From NCBI GenBank assembly GCA_016931085.1, contig JAFGFO010000437.1, positions 1 through 15,073 of the forward strand: DNA of 15,073 nt, written 5' to 3'. The position numbers and the translations under genes were made by a program. Shown here piece after piece: positions 9,201-12,200 of the stretch. The DNA comes from Thermoflexales bacterium. Its GTDB lineage: Bacteria > Chloroflexota > Anaerolineae > Fen-1058. The stretch's first letter is position 1, and every line of letters begins with the position of its first letter. The notes beneath the pieces were generated by a model that made no database searches, was not told where the DNA came from, and saw only the letters and a list, made by a program, of their open reading frames with translations.

Positions 9201-12200
9201 CCGGCCGCTCTCCTTGTCGCGCGTGGCGGCCACGTGGTGCCACTCGCCGTCGGCGACGTTTTCGCTCCTGATGGTCACGTCGGGATTGCCCACGCCAAAC
9301 AGCACGCGGCCGGCGCCCAGGCTGACGCCAAAGTCATTGGCCAGGCCAGCCACTTCACCGTCCACCAGCCCCATGCCTTGCCACCACTGGTCGTCACTAC
9401 CTGCCACCTGGCTGGACTTGAACCAGAAAGCGATGCTGAAATCGTCGGCGACGGGACGTGGGATGGAGATGTAATCGTTGTCGCTGCTATAAAACCGGGT
9501 TGCCTTCCCGATATAACCCGCCTGGCCGGCGCTGGGGCAGGCGGCGCCCGAGCACGTGCCGTCGTTGCCGTTCAGCGAGCTGTCGGTAAAGACCGAGCTT
9601 GGGGAGATCGAGTCCAGTTTCAGCCACAGAACGCGCCCGCCGGCCTCGCCGCGCAGGTCTGTCATCTCGGCCCCGGCCCGCTGGGTCAGGCTGACTGGGC
9701 CGGAGGCGCTGATGGAGGGGTTCACCACCGTTTGCTGGGTCACCGTCATCGCCTGGCGCGGTGCCAGGCTGTAGACCAGCGGCTCCGGGTGCGCGTTCTG
9801 AGAGGCCGGGAACTCGAGCTCGAGTAGCCCCAACGCATAGATGTCGCGCAGCTTGTTCTCGACCGTGGCGGTGTAGACGATGGGCTGGCCTGGCGCCACG
9901 ATGCCGTCGGCGTCGTCGATGTCGGAGCTCAGCTCCAATACGTTCGCCAGCGAGTACACGCGCGGGTTAAAGTGATACACCTGCTCCAGCTTGTCGCTCA
10001 GCCCGTCGCCGTCGGTATCGGGATCGCTGGGGTCGGAAGTGACGTGGGTGACCAGGGGTTGGTCGTAGGCGTCAAAGGCGTAGACGAAATTCCAGCCGTC
10101 GACTTCTTCCTTGTCGCTCAGCCCATCGCCGTCGCTGTCGGACAGTCGCACGCTGGTGCCGTAGCGCAGTTCGTCGTAGTCGTTCAGCCCATCGCTGTCG
10201 GCGTCGTTGGCCAGGACGGGCAGGGCGTGCTGAAGCTCGTAGTAGTCAGGCAGCCCGTCGCCGTCGGTGTCAGCGTCGGCGTCGTCGGGATCGCTGCCGG
10301 AACAGGCTTGGCTGCGCAGCCCGTCGCCGTCGGCATCGCACAGCGTGGGGAAGCGCTCGTCCCAGGCCAGGGCGTAGCTGGCCTGGCCCTTGCCGGCGAG
10401 CCGGTAGAACTCGTCCAGCGTGGCTGGGAAGACGTCGAACTTGAACTTGTTGCCCAGGGAAATGGCCAGGCTGTCTTCCTTGGGACGCAGCCAACACGCG
10501 GTGAGCGGAATTCCAAATGTCCAAAACGAAAAGTAGTGAGCGTCCACGCACTCTTGGTATTGGAACGCAAAGCTTTCTACCAGGTACAATGGGGGGTGCC
10601 AGTTGAGGCCGGCCTGGGTGAAATGGATGTTGCCGGTCTCGCCGACGCGCTGGGTCGTCTTGAAGCGCCGCGAGTCCGAGAGTTTCTTGGCAACCTTGTC
10701 CCACTCGTCCTCCATGTCCTTGATGTCAACCTCGGCCTTGTTCCCCCTGCTCGCCGTCAGCTTGTAGCGGAAGGTGGCGTTGTTGAGGAAGGGGTCGGCG
10801 AATTGCCAGATGTAGAGAATGCCGGGGCCAAAATCGTCGATCAGGCCTTGCAGGGTGCTGAATTTTTTGTGCTCGATCAGCTCCTCTATCTCGCGCTTCA
10901 TCTTGTCAGGCTCGAAGGGCGAGTTGCGATAGAGGGTGGTGATCACGTCGGCCTTGACCGTCAGCTTGTTGCCGACGCTAAAGCCCAAGGCGGGATCGAC
11001 CAACTTTATGTCAAAGTTGGTGGGGGTCATGCGGTCTGGCGCTTCCATGTCGATCAGCGGATTCAGGTCGTAAATCAAGGTCTGGACGCCGGTGGTCAGC
11101 AGGCCGGAGATGCCGCCGCAGACGTAATTTTTGACAATGCCCCAGCCCAGCCCATTGGGATTGGGCTGGGCGGCCGCCTCGACGATATTGCAGACCGCGA
11201 TGATGAGCGTGTCGATCAGGCCGATGATGGCGACGATGATCGGGCCAAAGATGGGGATGAAACTGATCGCCAGCATGATGGCCGCCACGATGATCGAGGC
11301 CATCGCGGCCGCCAGGAGCTGGTCAAAAGCCATCGAGCCGGGCATGATGTGGCCAGCGATCACACTGGCCAGGAACATGCCCATGGTCACCGCGACCGTG
11401 ATGACCATGGCCACGACGGCCACGGCAACGGCCAACTTGGCGACTCCGCTAAAGGCCTTGAACACGTTCGCAATCCTGCTTCCCCAGGAGCCTACCACAT
11501 TCGTCAGGTCCTTGAACGCCAGCAAGGATAGAACGAGCAAAGCCCCCTGGACGCCTACCATGATGGAGGACATGATGGCGGTGCAGATGATTTCTTCGCC
11601 AGGTACGTGGACGCCGAGCTTGGAGAGAATCTTGAACGTCGCGTAAGCCACGACGGCCAGGCCAATGATGGCGCCTATGATCACCGCACCTACCAGGACG
11701 CCCTTCGGGCTTATCTTGCCGTTAAACAGGCCGTACTTCCAGATATTTTTCAGCGAGGCCATGGCGCCGCCATAGCCCTTGCCATTGTTCTTGCCGAGCG
11801 CCTCGAGGTACGTGAGCTGGTTATTGGCGATATTGGCGCCAAACACTTTTTTGAACATGCTGGTCTCTAACAATTTGCGGCCCAAGTTCCACCACCAGGA
11901 GTGGCCAAAGTCAGTCGCCACGTGTTCCAGGATTTCATTCACCACGAACTTGGCCACCGCGCCGCCGGTCGATGCCGACTTGAAGGACACATCCACGTCC
12001 TGCTTGGCGTACTCAAAGGTCAGCGGGACGCCGTCTAGCTCGACTACCCGGTTGACGCCGGTATACAGGCCCAGGTAGAACGAGGTGGCTACCAGCCCGG
12101 CTCCCTCGACCGCGTCGGCATTCCAATCGCCGCCGGCCGCAAAGTGCGGCGCCAGGCGCGCCCGGAGCTTGACCACGTACTCGTCGACCGGGTCCGATTT

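Noticed and set aside
9972..11531. Long open frame on the plus strand (519 codons)
   Set aside because: It is fully antisense to the giant gene. Its translation is low-complexity (runs of Val/Gly/Gln/His) with no domain, while the minus frame gives clear TSP3 and other motifs. GC-rich codon bias explains it.
11070..11702. Separate membrane-protein gene or assembly fusion
   Set aside because: There is no stop codon, ribosome site or change of frame at either border, and the flanking sequence continues smoothly in the same codon style.
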